Of a DNA stretch of 64,000 nucleotides, positions 35,577 through 43,256 are shown one piece after another. How positions within the stretch are numbered: position 1 is the stretch's first letter; every line of letters starts with the position of its first letter. Below the pieces are notes generated by a model. It had not been told where the DNA came from and did no database searches. It saw only the letters and a program-made list of their open reading frames with translations. The position numbers and the translations under genes were made by a program. The stretch covers positions 62,001 to 126,000 of the forward strand of contig JBBJJH010000008.1 in NCBI GenBank assembly GCA_037623315.1, given 5' to 3'. The DNA is from Halanaerobiaceae bacterium ANBcell28. GTDB lineage: Bacteria; Bacillota; Halanaerobiia; Halanaerobiales; DTU029.

Positions 35577-36707
35577 TTAATCACACCTTTTTATTGGTAA
35601 TAATATTTTAATTATCGTTCCTTTATCATGAGCTGACTTTATAGAAATTTCTCCTCCTAACAAATTACATCTTTCTCTCATGCTAATGAGACCATACTTA
35701 TCTTCATCAATTTCTGAACAATCAAAGCCAATACCATCATCACTTATTAAAATATTAACTCTTTCAGGACAATACTCTAACCTTATTTTGCCACTGGAAG
35801 CATTAGCATGTTTGAAAATATTATTTAATGCCTCCTGAATTAACCTAAAAATAGTCACCTCAAAAGTACTAGAAAGACGTCTCTGATCACCCAGGACATT
35901 AAAGGCAATAATAATATCACTTTCTTTAGTATAATTATCAATATATTTCTTTAAGGTTGGTATTAATCCAAGGTCATCCAAAGACATAGGGCGCAAATTA
36001 TAAATTATCTTTCGAATATCTTGCATACTTAAACGTATTAAATCTTTCAGTTCATCTAATTCATTTCTAGCCTTATCAATATCTTTATCTAATAATTTTT
36101 GGGATAATTCTACACGAAAAACCAAATTTGCTATAGATTGTGCCGGTCCGTCATGTATTTCTCTTGCTAAGCGCTTCCTTTCTTCCTCTTGAGCCTGTAT
36201 AACTTTTATAGCTAAATTATTCTTTTGTCGCAAATCATCAAACTCATCACTTAAACTACTCAACTGGCCGTTTAGAAATTCTTTAATAACACTGACTTTT
36301 GATACAAAGTTTTCTGCTTTTTCTACTGTTTCTTGCAAATTCAAAAGACTAGTTTCCAATTTCCTTCGTCTTCTAATTAACTGCTCTTCTTTTTCTCTAA
36401 TAACAGCTATTTCAACTGAACTTTCTTCAGCCTCACGATAAGCGTTTTTAATATCTATCTCAGAATAACTATTAAAATCTTTACTAACTTCCATCAATTT
36501 TAATCTTGCTCTTCTATTTTTTCTTTCTAAAGCATCTAGTTTATCTACTACTTCATTTATTTCTAATTTAATACACTCTAATTCTTTTTTTATGTTTTCA
36601 AATTCTTTTCTTGATGACTCAGCAATCGCAAAAATATCTTTTTGACTTTCATCAAGGACGTTAACAGTCTTTTCTAATATCTTTTCCAAAGAGTTATTAT
36701 TTTCCAA
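35577..36707 (-). CDS. DegS-like cytoplasmic sensor histidine kinase
   Basis: A 376-residue kinase without membrane segments. Residues about 1-165 are a long coiled coil as in DegS. The HisKA_3 dimerisation region contains LAREIHDGPAQS with the phospho-His, and the C-terminal HATPase domain contains ISDDGIGFD. The TTG at 36707 is proposed as the start because GGGAGGAG is about 8 bases upstream; the frame extends further to 36773 but that stretch contains the ribosome site. It is coupled to the response regulator. Confidence 0.9.
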   Translation of the reverse strand: MENNNSLEKILEKTVNVLDESQKDIFAIAESSRKEFENIKKELECIKLEINEVVDKLDALERKNRRARLKLMEVSKDFNSYSEIDIKNAYREAEESSVEIAVIREKEEQLIRRRRKLETSLLNLQETVEKAENFVSKVSVIKEFLNGQLSSLSDEFDDLRQKNNLAIKVIQAQEEERKRLAREIHDGPAQSIANLVFRVELSQKLLDKDIDKARNELDELKDLIRLSMQDIRKIIYNLRPMSLDDLGLIPTLKKYIDNYTKESDIIIAFNVLGDQRRLSSTFEVTIFRLIQEALNNIFKHANASSGKIRLEYCPERVNILISDDGIGFDCSEIDEDKYGLISMRERCNLLGGEISIKSAHDKGTIIKILLPIKRCD

Positions 36708-36898
36708 AAAGCACACTCCTCCCTTGGAACACAATAAATTAGCTAACACTTTAATTATTCTACACAAAATCAAGAAACCCTGCTATAAAAACAGAGATTC
36801 CGACACAAATAAGAATATTGAACTAATTTTCTCATAGATCTCTTCACTTTAGATAGAACTTGAGAAATTTATCCTTTAAGCTTAGAAATCAATAGCTT

Positions 36899-37669
36899 TT
36901 ATACTTTATAGCCAAAGAAAGCTGATATTTCTTTAGAATATTTCAGGACTTTAGTCTTAAGTTGATCCACTTTTCCCTCTGACATTCTACTCGTAGGCCC
37001 AGCAACACTAAAAGCAGCAATAACTTGATTATCATAATTAAAAATTGGTGCACCAATACACCTAATACCTAATTCTTGTTCTTGATTATCAATAGCATAA
37101 CCCTGTTCTTTTACCTGTTTCAAATGCTCCTGTAAAAGAGCTAAACTATCAATAGAATTCGCTGTATATTTTTCAAAATTATAATTAGCAAACTCCTTGG
37201 CAATATCTATATCACTATATGCTAATAAAACTTTACCAAGGCTTGTACAATATGCAGCAACACGTCGCCCAACTTCTGAATACATCCTAATTGTTTCCCG
37301 TGTTTCTTCCTTATCAATATATACAACCTCTAAGTCATCTAGAATCCCTAGATGTACAGTTTCTTTACATTCATTTTGTAACTTTGACATATATGGTTTA
37401 ACTTTTTTTCGTAATCTCATTTTATTTAAAACAATTCCACCAAGTTCGAATAACTTTAGACCAACATTATAGCGGTTATTTTCATCCTGTTCAACAAAAC
37501 CACGATAAACTAATGTAGTCAACAGACGATAAACTGTACTTTTATGCAAGCCAAGACTATTGCTTAAATCAGTTACTCCCATACTACTATCAGACTCGAC
37601 TAGTCTTTCAAGAATATTTAATGCTCTGTCTATGGATTGTACTAATTGTTCAGGTTTATCTTTACTCAT
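36899..37669 (-). CDS. IclR family transcriptional regulator
   Basis: A 256-residue regulator. Residues about 10-75 form the winged helix-turn-helix (GVTDLSNSLGLHKSTVYRLL), and the rest is the IclR ligand-binding domain with AAYCTSLGKVLLAY and RCIGAPIFNYDNQVIAAFSV. The ATG at 37669 follows GGAAAGGGG by 7 bases and is preferred to one at 37687. Proteins of this type (KdgR-like) often control uronate or aromatic catabolism; the window's KDG genes lie about 4 kb upstream, but no direct link is visible. Confidence 0.92.
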   Translation of the reverse strand: MSKDKPEQLVQSIDRALNILERLVESDSSMGVTDLSNSLGLHKSTVYRLLTTLVYRGFVEQDENNRYNVGLKLFELGGIVLNKMRLRKKVKPYMSKLQNECKETVHLGILDDLEVVYIDKEETRETIRMYSEVGRRVAAYCTSLGKVLLAYSDIDIAKEFANYNFEKYTANSIDSLALLQEHLKQVKEQGYAIDNQEQELGIRCIGAPIFNYDNQVIAAFSVAGPTSRMSEGKVDQLKTKVLKYSKEISAFFGYKV

Positions 37670-37863
37670 TTTCTTTCCCCTTTCCATTTTACTTTATTAT
37701 TCAGAAAACCTATATTTAAATTTCTATAATTTTTATATTATACTCCCACTTCTTAATGCAGGAGTATAATACTTATAAGATATCAAAATGTCTCAATATA
37801 TACTTTCGCAAAGTTAACTTAACTGGCCTTAACTTGATCTGAATATCCTTCTTTTTCAATAAA

Positions 37864-38571
37864 TTACTTTGTCAATGCACAGCTAATAAACTCTTTAAAA
37901 ATCAAGATACTATCACTACTATCTAGCATAGTTTCAGGATGCCATTGCAAACCCATCACAAATTTATCAGCATTCTTCTCAATAGCCTCAATAACACCAT
38001 CATCAGCTCTAGCAGCAATTTTGAAATTAGAAGCAAGTTTTTTTATAGACTGGTGATGAATACTATTTACATGACTACGCCTTTTTTTAATGATCTTATG
38101 CAAATATGTTCCCTCTATTATATTAATATGATGTGTAGGATACCAGCTTGGAGCCTCTTGAATGTGTTTTATTTCAGTTATATTCTGTTGATAAATATCC
38201 TGATAAACACTTCCACCCATTGCGATATTTATCAACTGACATCCTTTACAAATTCCTAAAATACTTAAGCCAGCATTATCAGCTTGCTTCACTAATTCTA
38301 TTTCAAAATAATCTCGCTTTGGACTAATACTCCCCATTTCCTTTATTGGTTCCTCGCTGTATATTAGAGGATCAATGTCACCACCACCGCTTAATATCAA
38401 ACCATCAATCATCGAAATATATTCTTTAATAATCTCATTATTTAAAGTAACTGCTAAAATAACAGGCACTCCACCTGCTTTTAAAATTGCTTTCGTATAA
38501 TAAGAACTAAGTGTAAACGCATTAATATCGCTATTATAATTAGCGCTTATGCCTATAACCGCTCTTCTCAT
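37864..38571 (-). CDS. class I glutamine-amidotransferase-like gamma-glutamyl hydrolase (PuuD family)
   Basis: A 235-residue peptidase C26-type hydrolase, related to gamma-glutamyl-GABA hydrolase. The nucleophile Cys is in LGICKGCQLINIAMGG near residue 108 and the catalytic His/Glu are in GLQWHPE near 215. GLILSGGGDIDP is the oxyanion region. Substrates in the family are gamma-glutamyl amides such as gamma-glutamyl-GABA or folylpolyglutamate; none can be chosen here. It stands alone on the minus strand. Confidence 0.9.
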   Translation of the reverse strand: MRRAVIGISANYNSDINAFTLSSYYTKAILKAGGVPVILAVTLNNEIIKEYISMIDGLILSGGGDIDPLIYSEEPIKEMGSISPKRDYFEIELVKQADNAGLSILGICKGCQLINIAMGGSVYQDIYQQNITEIKHIQEAPSWYPTHHINIIEGTYLHKIIKKRRSHVNSIHHQSIKKLASNFKIAARADDGVIEAIEKNADKFVMGLQWHPETMLDSSDSILIFKEFISCALTK

Positions 38572-38699
38572 ATTATCACCCGTTTTTTTAATACCAGGAG
38601 ATTATATACTTTGAAAATTCCTAGATAATTTCTGTCAGCTAATTCTTTAATTAACTCCCAGCAAAAATTATTTATATAAATCTCAATAAAAAAATAAAG

Positions 38700-40799
38700 C
38701 TAAAAAAGAGAATTCTGTAATATAAATGCTACAAATACTATTGATACCATAGATAAAAGCTTTATTAAAATATTAATGGAAGGACCTGAAGTATCCTTAA
38801 ATGGATCTCCCACTGTATCCCCTACTACAGCAGACTTATGGCTATCTGAACCTATCCCTCCAAAATTACCTTTTTCAATATATTTCTTAGCATTATCCCA
38901 AGCACCACCTGAATTAGCCATCATTATTGCCAATATAAAACCAGCTAAAGTAGCACCAGCCAACATACCAATCACACCTTCAACCCCAAGTAAGAAACCT
39001 ACTATTAATGGTGCTATAATTCCTAGTAGGGCTGGTAATATCATTTCCCTTTGAGCACCTTTAGTACAAATACCCACACAGCTTTCATAATCAGGTTCTG
39101 TCTCTCCACTCATAATACCTTTAATATCTTTAAACTGTCTCCGTACTTCTTCCACTACTTTACTAGCTACTCTACCTACTGCCTTCATAGTCAAAGCTGC
39201 AAAAAGAAAAGGTAGCATTGCTCCAATAAAGACACCAAGTAATACAGTAGGGTTAAGCACCGATAATGTAAGTTCAAAACCAGGTCTTAGTTCTCTAGCC
39301 AGGAGTTCAACCTCCTCTTTATAGGCAGCAAGCAAAGCAAGAGCTGTTAAAGCAGCAGAGGCTATAGCAAAACCTTTACCAGTTGCAGCTGTAGTATTTC
39401 CAAGGGAATCCAAAGCGTCAGTCTTTTCTCTAAGTTCAGGTTCAAGATTTGACATCTCTACTATACCACCTGCATTATCTGCCACAGGACCATATGCATC
39501 AGTAGCCAGAGTAATACCTAGGGTACTTAAAAGACCAACAGCAGCTAAACCCACACCATAAAGTCCCATACTGTAATTTTCTATACCACCGACAGTAATA
39601 TAACTTATTATAACAGTAGCAGCAATAATCAAAACTGGAAAAAATGTTGAAGACATACCTAGAGCAATGCCATTGATAATTATTGTACCTGTTCCAGATT
39701 CAGCACTAGCAGCTAATTTTTTTGTAGGTTTATATGAAGCAGAAGTAAAATATTCAGTAAAAAAACCAATTAGATTTCCAGCCAAAAGACCAGAAAGCAA
39801 AGCATAGAATAAAGAAATATGCTCCATACCTAATACCCATCTAATTAGAAAGAAAGAGAAAAATGCTACAAAGAAAGTGCTTATATATGTCCCCCTTCTC
39901 AATATCCATAAGAGATGACTTTGCTCACTTTCACTTTTAATTCTTATAAAAAAACTACCTATAATTGAAGCTACAATACCAAAAGCAGCTATTATAAAAG
40001 GCAATGTTACTCCAGCATAACCTAATCCAGCAACAAGGGCTAAAGCACTAGTAGAGAGAATTGATCCAAGATATGATTCAAAAAGATCAGCACCCATACC
40101 AGCAACATCACCAACATTGTCACCAACATTATCAGCTATAACTGCAGGATTCCTATAATCATCTTCCGGAATACCTGCCTCTACTTTTCCAACTAAATCA
40201 GCTCCAACATCAGCAGCCTTTGTAAAAATACCGCCTCCTACACGAGCAAACAAGGCCATAGAGCTAGCTCCCATACCAAAAGTCAACATTATCGACGTTA
40301 TTTTCTGCAAGCGTAGTAATTCAGGCAAATCTCTAAAATAATAATTTAGAAAATAAAAACCTAAACTTAAGTGAAGCAAAGCCAAACCTACTACTACAAG
40401 GCCCATTATCAATCCACCGGAAAACGCCAATCTCAAGCCATCATTAAGGCTACTTCGAACCGCATTAGCAGTCCTAGCGTTTGAATTAGTAGCTATTTTC
40501 ATTCCAATAAATCCTGATAAAGCAGAAAAAAAACCACCAATCAAAAAAGCAAACGGTACAAAAATAGAGAGGTATTCTAATTTACTTAATACTAAAAAAA
40601 GGAAAAACATCACAAAGAAGAATATAAATATTCCACAATATTGTCTTTTTAAATATGTATTAGCTCCCTTTCGAATAGCCTCAGCAATATAAAGCATTTT
40701 TTCATTACCTTCACTCTCTTGCATAAGCTTTTTAGATAAATGCCAAGCAAAAGCTAAAGCTAAAACAGAAAAAATAGGTGCAAAAATCAATAAATCCAT
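38700..40799 (-). CDS. hppA: membrane-bound pyrophosphatase, K+-dependent type (Na+ or H+ pump)
   Basis: A 699-residue integral pyrophosphatase with about 16 membrane spans that couples pyrophosphate hydrolysis to ion pumping. The substrate-binding segments DVGADLVGKVE, NPAVIADNVGDNVGD and GGAWDNAKKYIE are all present. The GNTTAATGKGFA segment has Ala where K+-independent enzymes have Lys (GNTTKA), which places it in the K+-dependent class. That class includes both Na+ and H+ pumps. With an Na+-pumping decarboxylase in the same window, Na+ export is plausible but not proven. Confidence 0.95.
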   Translation of the reverse strand: MDLLIFAPIFSVLALAFAWHLSKKLMQESEGNEKMLYIAEAIRKGANTYLKRQYCGIFIFFFVMFFLFLVLSKLEYLSIFVPFAFLIGGFFSALSGFIGMKIATNSNARTANAVRSSLNDGLRLAFSGGLIMGLVVVGLALLHLSLGFYFLNYYFRDLPELLRLQKITSIMLTFGMGASSMALFARVGGGIFTKAADVGADLVGKVEAGIPEDDYRNPAVIADNVGDNVGDVAGMGADLFESYLGSILSTSALALVAGLGYAGVTLPFIIAAFGIVASIIGSFFIRIKSESEQSHLLWILRRGTYISTFFVAFFSFFLIRWVLGMEHISLFYALLSGLLAGNLIGFFTEYFTSASYKPTKKLAASAESGTGTIIINGIALGMSSTFFPVLIIAATVIISYITVGGIENYSMGLYGVGLAAVGLLSTLGITLATDAYGPVADNAGGIVEMSNLEPELREKTDALDSLGNTTAATGKGFAIASAALTALALLAAYKEEVELLARELRPGFELTLSVLNPTVLLGVFIGAMLPFLFAALTMKAVGRVASKVVEEVRRQFKDIKGIMSGETEPDYESCVGICTKGAQREMILPALLGIIAPLIVGFLLGVEGVIGMLAGATLAGFILAIMMANSGGAWDNAKKYIEKGNFGGIGSDSHKSAVVGDTVGDPFKDTSGPSINILIKLLSMVSIVFVAFILQNSLF

Positions 40800-40914
40800 A
40801 GTAAGACCTCCTCTTTTTCATAGAAAAACAAAAGCCTTACTATAATATATTAATATTATATCATATAGTATGACAATAAAGCATAGATAAATTTTTACAA
40901 TAAATATTTAAACA

Positions 40915-40960
40915 AAAAAAGCTAGTTAAGCATATATTTCTACACACTACTAGCTCTTTT
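40915..40960 (-). terminator. terminator of KDG kinase gene
   Basis: Arms AAAAAAGCTAGT and ACTAGCTCTTTT (one mismatch) with a 22-base loop. It lies about 95 bases beyond the kinase stop at 41058 and ahead of the pyrophosphatase gene. Confidence 0.6.
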
Positions 40961-41057
40961 AATAGATTAATTAAGATATTTTATCTACTACTACGCCCTA
41001 AACCTAATCTTTAGGCATCATAGTAAAGTCAAAGTTTGCAAAGCTCATTAAAAAAAC

Positions 41058-42080
41058 TTATCTTTTAACCCTACCAGAAGCATCTCCACCTGCTAATGAT
41101 TCAACTTCTTTCACACTTACATGATTAAAGTCACCAGGTATAGATTGTTTCAAGCAGGAAGCTGCTGCACCAAACTCAGCACAATCTTGCAAGCTTTTAC
41201 CAGCCAGTCTTGAGTAAATCAAGCCAGCAGCAAAAGAATCTCCTCCTCCAACCCTATCAACAATATGAATACTATATTCTTTAGACTGTACAAATTCTTT
41301 TCCATCATAAAGAACAATTAACCAGTCATTATCGGAAGCACTATGACTAATTCTTAAATGACTACCCACCAACTTGAGATCAAATCTTTCAATTAACTGT
41401 GCAGCAACATCTTTAAAACCTTCTACATTGATATCACCTGCAGTAATATCAGAACCACTTGAAATACCAAAGACCATTTCTGCATCCTCTTCATTAGCAA
41501 TACAGACATCAACATATTTCATAATTTCAGACATAACCTCTCCAGCTCTCTCTTTAGTCCAGAGTTTAGCCCTATAATTCAGATCACAACTAACTGTAAC
41601 CCCATGCTTTTGAGCAGCCTTAACTGCCTCTAAAGTAATCTCTGCCATATTTTCACTAAGAGCAGGAGTTATACCAGTAGTATGTAACCACTCTACATCA
41701 GCAAATATTTCATCCCAATCAAAATCCTCAGCAGAAGCCTCTGCAATTGCAGAATAAGCCCTATCATAAATAACATTAGAAGGACGCTGACTTGCTCCAT
41801 TCTCACAATAATAAATACCCAATCTATCCCCACCACGAGCAATAAAATCAGTATTTACCCCATATTTACGAAGCTCATTAAGAGCAGCCTGTCCCACTGG
41901 ATTTTCAGGTAACTTAGTAACAAAATGTGCATCCAAACCATAATTAGCCAGAGAAACAGCAACATTAGCCTCTCCCCCACCATAAATAACATTAAAACTA
42001 TCAGTCTGCACTATCCTTTTAGTATCTGGTGGTGTAAGTCTTAACATAATTTCACCAAAAGTAACAACCTTTTTACTCAT
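41058..42080 (-). CDS. kdgK: 2-keto-3-deoxygluconate kinase (PfkB family)
   Basis: A 340-residue ribokinase-fold sugar kinase that phosphorylates 2-keto-3-deoxygluconate to KDPG. The N-terminal GGGEANVAVSLANYG and the C-terminal PfkB signature DRVGGGDSFAAGLIYS (with the catalytic Asp) are clear. The assignment to KDG comes from similarity of length and from context: a KDPG aldolase gene lies just upstream on the same strand, separated by a 424-bp structured spacer. Fructokinase or another keto-sugar kinase is the alternative. Confidence 0.92.
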   Translation of the reverse strand: MSKKVVTFGEIMLRLTPPDTKRIVQTDSFNVIYGGGEANVAVSLANYGLDAHFVTKLPENPVGQAALNELRKYGVNTDFIARGGDRLGIYYCENGASQRPSNVIYDRAYSAIAEASAEDFDWDEIFADVEWLHTTGITPALSENMAEITLEAVKAAQKHGVTVSCDLNYRAKLWTKERAGEVMSEIMKYVDVCIANEEDAEMVFGISSGSDITAGDINVEGFKDVAAQLIERFDLKLVGSHLRISHSASDNDWLIVLYDGKEFVQSKEYSIHIVDRVGGGDSFAAGLIYSRLAGKSLQDCAEFGAAASCLKQSIPGDFNHVSVKEVESLAGGDASGRVKR

Positions 42081-42118
42081 AATCTATCATCCTTTCAATT
42101 TATTATTGTCTTCACGAA

Positions 42119-42135
42119 GTTCAGCCCAGCTGAAC
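42119..42135. repeat. hairpin 1 of twin set (stem GTTCAGC/GCTGAAC, loop CCA)
   Basis: Perfect 7-bp stem GTTCAGC with complement GCTGAAC around the loop CCA. The identical stem recurs at 42168-42184 with loop AAA. Confidence 0.75.
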
Positions 42136-42159
42136 AAGGGGCTTTCTTATTTTAATTTT

Positions 42160-42191
42160 GATACGAGGTTCAGCAAAGCTGAACGAGTATC
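42160..42191. repeat. hairpin 2 of twin set, extended stem
   Basis: The GTTCAGC stem with loop AAA (42168-42184) is extended by an outer GATAC/GTATC stem across a small internal bulge (GAG against GA). It sits about 90 bp upstream of the kdgK start. Confidence 0.75.
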
Positions 42192-42354
42192 ATTGGCTTT
42201 GTTCTTTAACCCCAAGAAGTTAGTCTATCTCCACGGTATTACTAGACATTATAACTTAAACTGATAGTAAGTAATGCCAAGTTCCGAAATAAGTGCGACT
42301 AAGATTCAGGTAAAAAAACATTACCTTCATCAAGTCTTCTTTATAATTATAAGG

Positions 42355-42493
42355 AACGTTATGAATTTTAGTTATCTGGAGGGTGAAAAACCGTTAAGAA
42401 AGAATTTCTGTTTGAATGAACGTAGTGAATGAGTTTAAATTCTTTCAGGTTTTTCACCTGGAAGATGACGTATAAAAATTCATCTGTGACGTT
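42355..42493. repeat. 139-bp nested palindromic element
   Basis: Four nested pairs of perfectly complementary arms in order: AACGT (42355-42359) with ACGTT (42489-42493); ATGAATTTT (42361-42369) with AAAATTCAT (42475-42483); GGTGAAAAACC (42382-42392) with GGTTTTTCACC (42448-42458); GAAAGAATTT (42398-42407) with AAATTCTTTC (42437-42446). The 29-base terminal loop contains the imperfect repeat GAATGAACG / GTGAATGAG. The 35 paired positions make a long bulged hairpin, like a small palindromic mobile repeat or structured RNA. Confidence 0.75.
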
Positions 42494-42504
42494 AATTATA
42501 TACC

Positions 42505-43149
42505 CTATTCCCTCGCCTCTTTTATCCGTGCAACAAATTCTTTAGCAGTCCTGGTAACTTCATCATAATCCCCAGTTTTAGCTCCAGCAGTTAAAGCACT
42601 ACCTACACCAACAGCAATACTACCTGCTTGTATCCATTCATGAACATTATCAAGATTTACTCCACCTGTAGGAAGTAAAGGTGCTTGAGGAAGTGGTCCT
42701 TTTAAGGCTTTAATAATCTTTGGACCAAAAAGAGTAGCAGGGAAAACCTTACATACATCTGCGCCAGCTTCCATTGCTTGAATTACTTCACTAGGAGTGA
42801 CAACTCCAGGCATTATAAGCTTCTGATATCTATTACAGAGTTTGATAGTTTCCAGGTCAGTTCCTGGTGAAACTATGTATTCTGCACCTGCTAATAAACA
42901 TGCCCTGGCTGTTTCACTATCTAGAACTGTCCCAGCACCAATAAGAATTTCTTTATTAGGATAAGCCTTAGCTAGTTCTTTAATAACATCGACTGCTCCT
43001 GGAACTGTCATAGTAATTTCAATAGCCTGAATACCACCAGCTTTTACAGCTTCAGAAATTTTCAGAGCTTGTTCAGCATTTTCTGCTCTAACTACAGCAA
43101 CAATACCTGTTTCTTCAATTCTTTTAAGATTTTCTATTTTTTCTATCAT
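42505..43149 (-). CDS. kdgA: KDPG / KHG aldolase
   Basis: A 214-residue bifunctional 2-keto-3-deoxy-6-phosphogluconate / 4-hydroxy-2-oxoglutarate aldolase that yields pyruvate and glyceraldehyde 3-phosphate. The Schiff-base Lys134 lies in VCKVFPATLFGP and the catalytic Glu44 in IEITMTVPG. It follows the flavoprotein gene by about 100 bp in the oxidoreductase operon, tying that operon to KDG metabolism. A 424-bp structured spacer separates it from kdgK downstream. Confidence 0.95.
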   Translation of the reverse strand: MIEKIENLKRIEETGIVAVVRAENAEQALKISEAVKAGGIQAIEITMTVPGAVDVIKELAKAYPNKEILIGAGTVLDSETARACLLAGAEYIVSPGTDLETIKLCNRYQKLIMPGVVTPSEVIQAMEAGADVCKVFPATLFGPKIIKALKGPLPQAPLLPTGGVNLDNVHEWIQAGSIAVGVGSALTAGAKTGDYDEVTRTAKEFVARIKEARE

Positions 43150-43256
43150 ACTAACCTCCTGTGTTTTGTATTGCGAAACTTGGTTTCATACATATACGTA
43201 TTTCGATATATATATTAATATTCCTTCAAATCACTTAATATATTTTTACTTTTATT

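Larger units (their letters stand above)
42081..42504. other. structured spacer between KDPG aldolase and KDG kinase genes
   Basis: Unusually long and structured gap for two genes of one pathway. It contains twin hairpins with the same stem (42119-42135 and 42160-42191) and a nested palindromic element (42355-42493). Base composition is less AT-biased than neighbouring spacers. No ORF of note. It could be a small mobile element, a processed RNA or an attenuator-type control region. Confidence 0.6.

Noticed and set aside
42081-42504. Known riboswitch class in the kdgA-kdgK spacer
   Set aside because: The structures do not match any conserved riboswitch core that I recognise, and the nested palindrome is a simple long hairpin.
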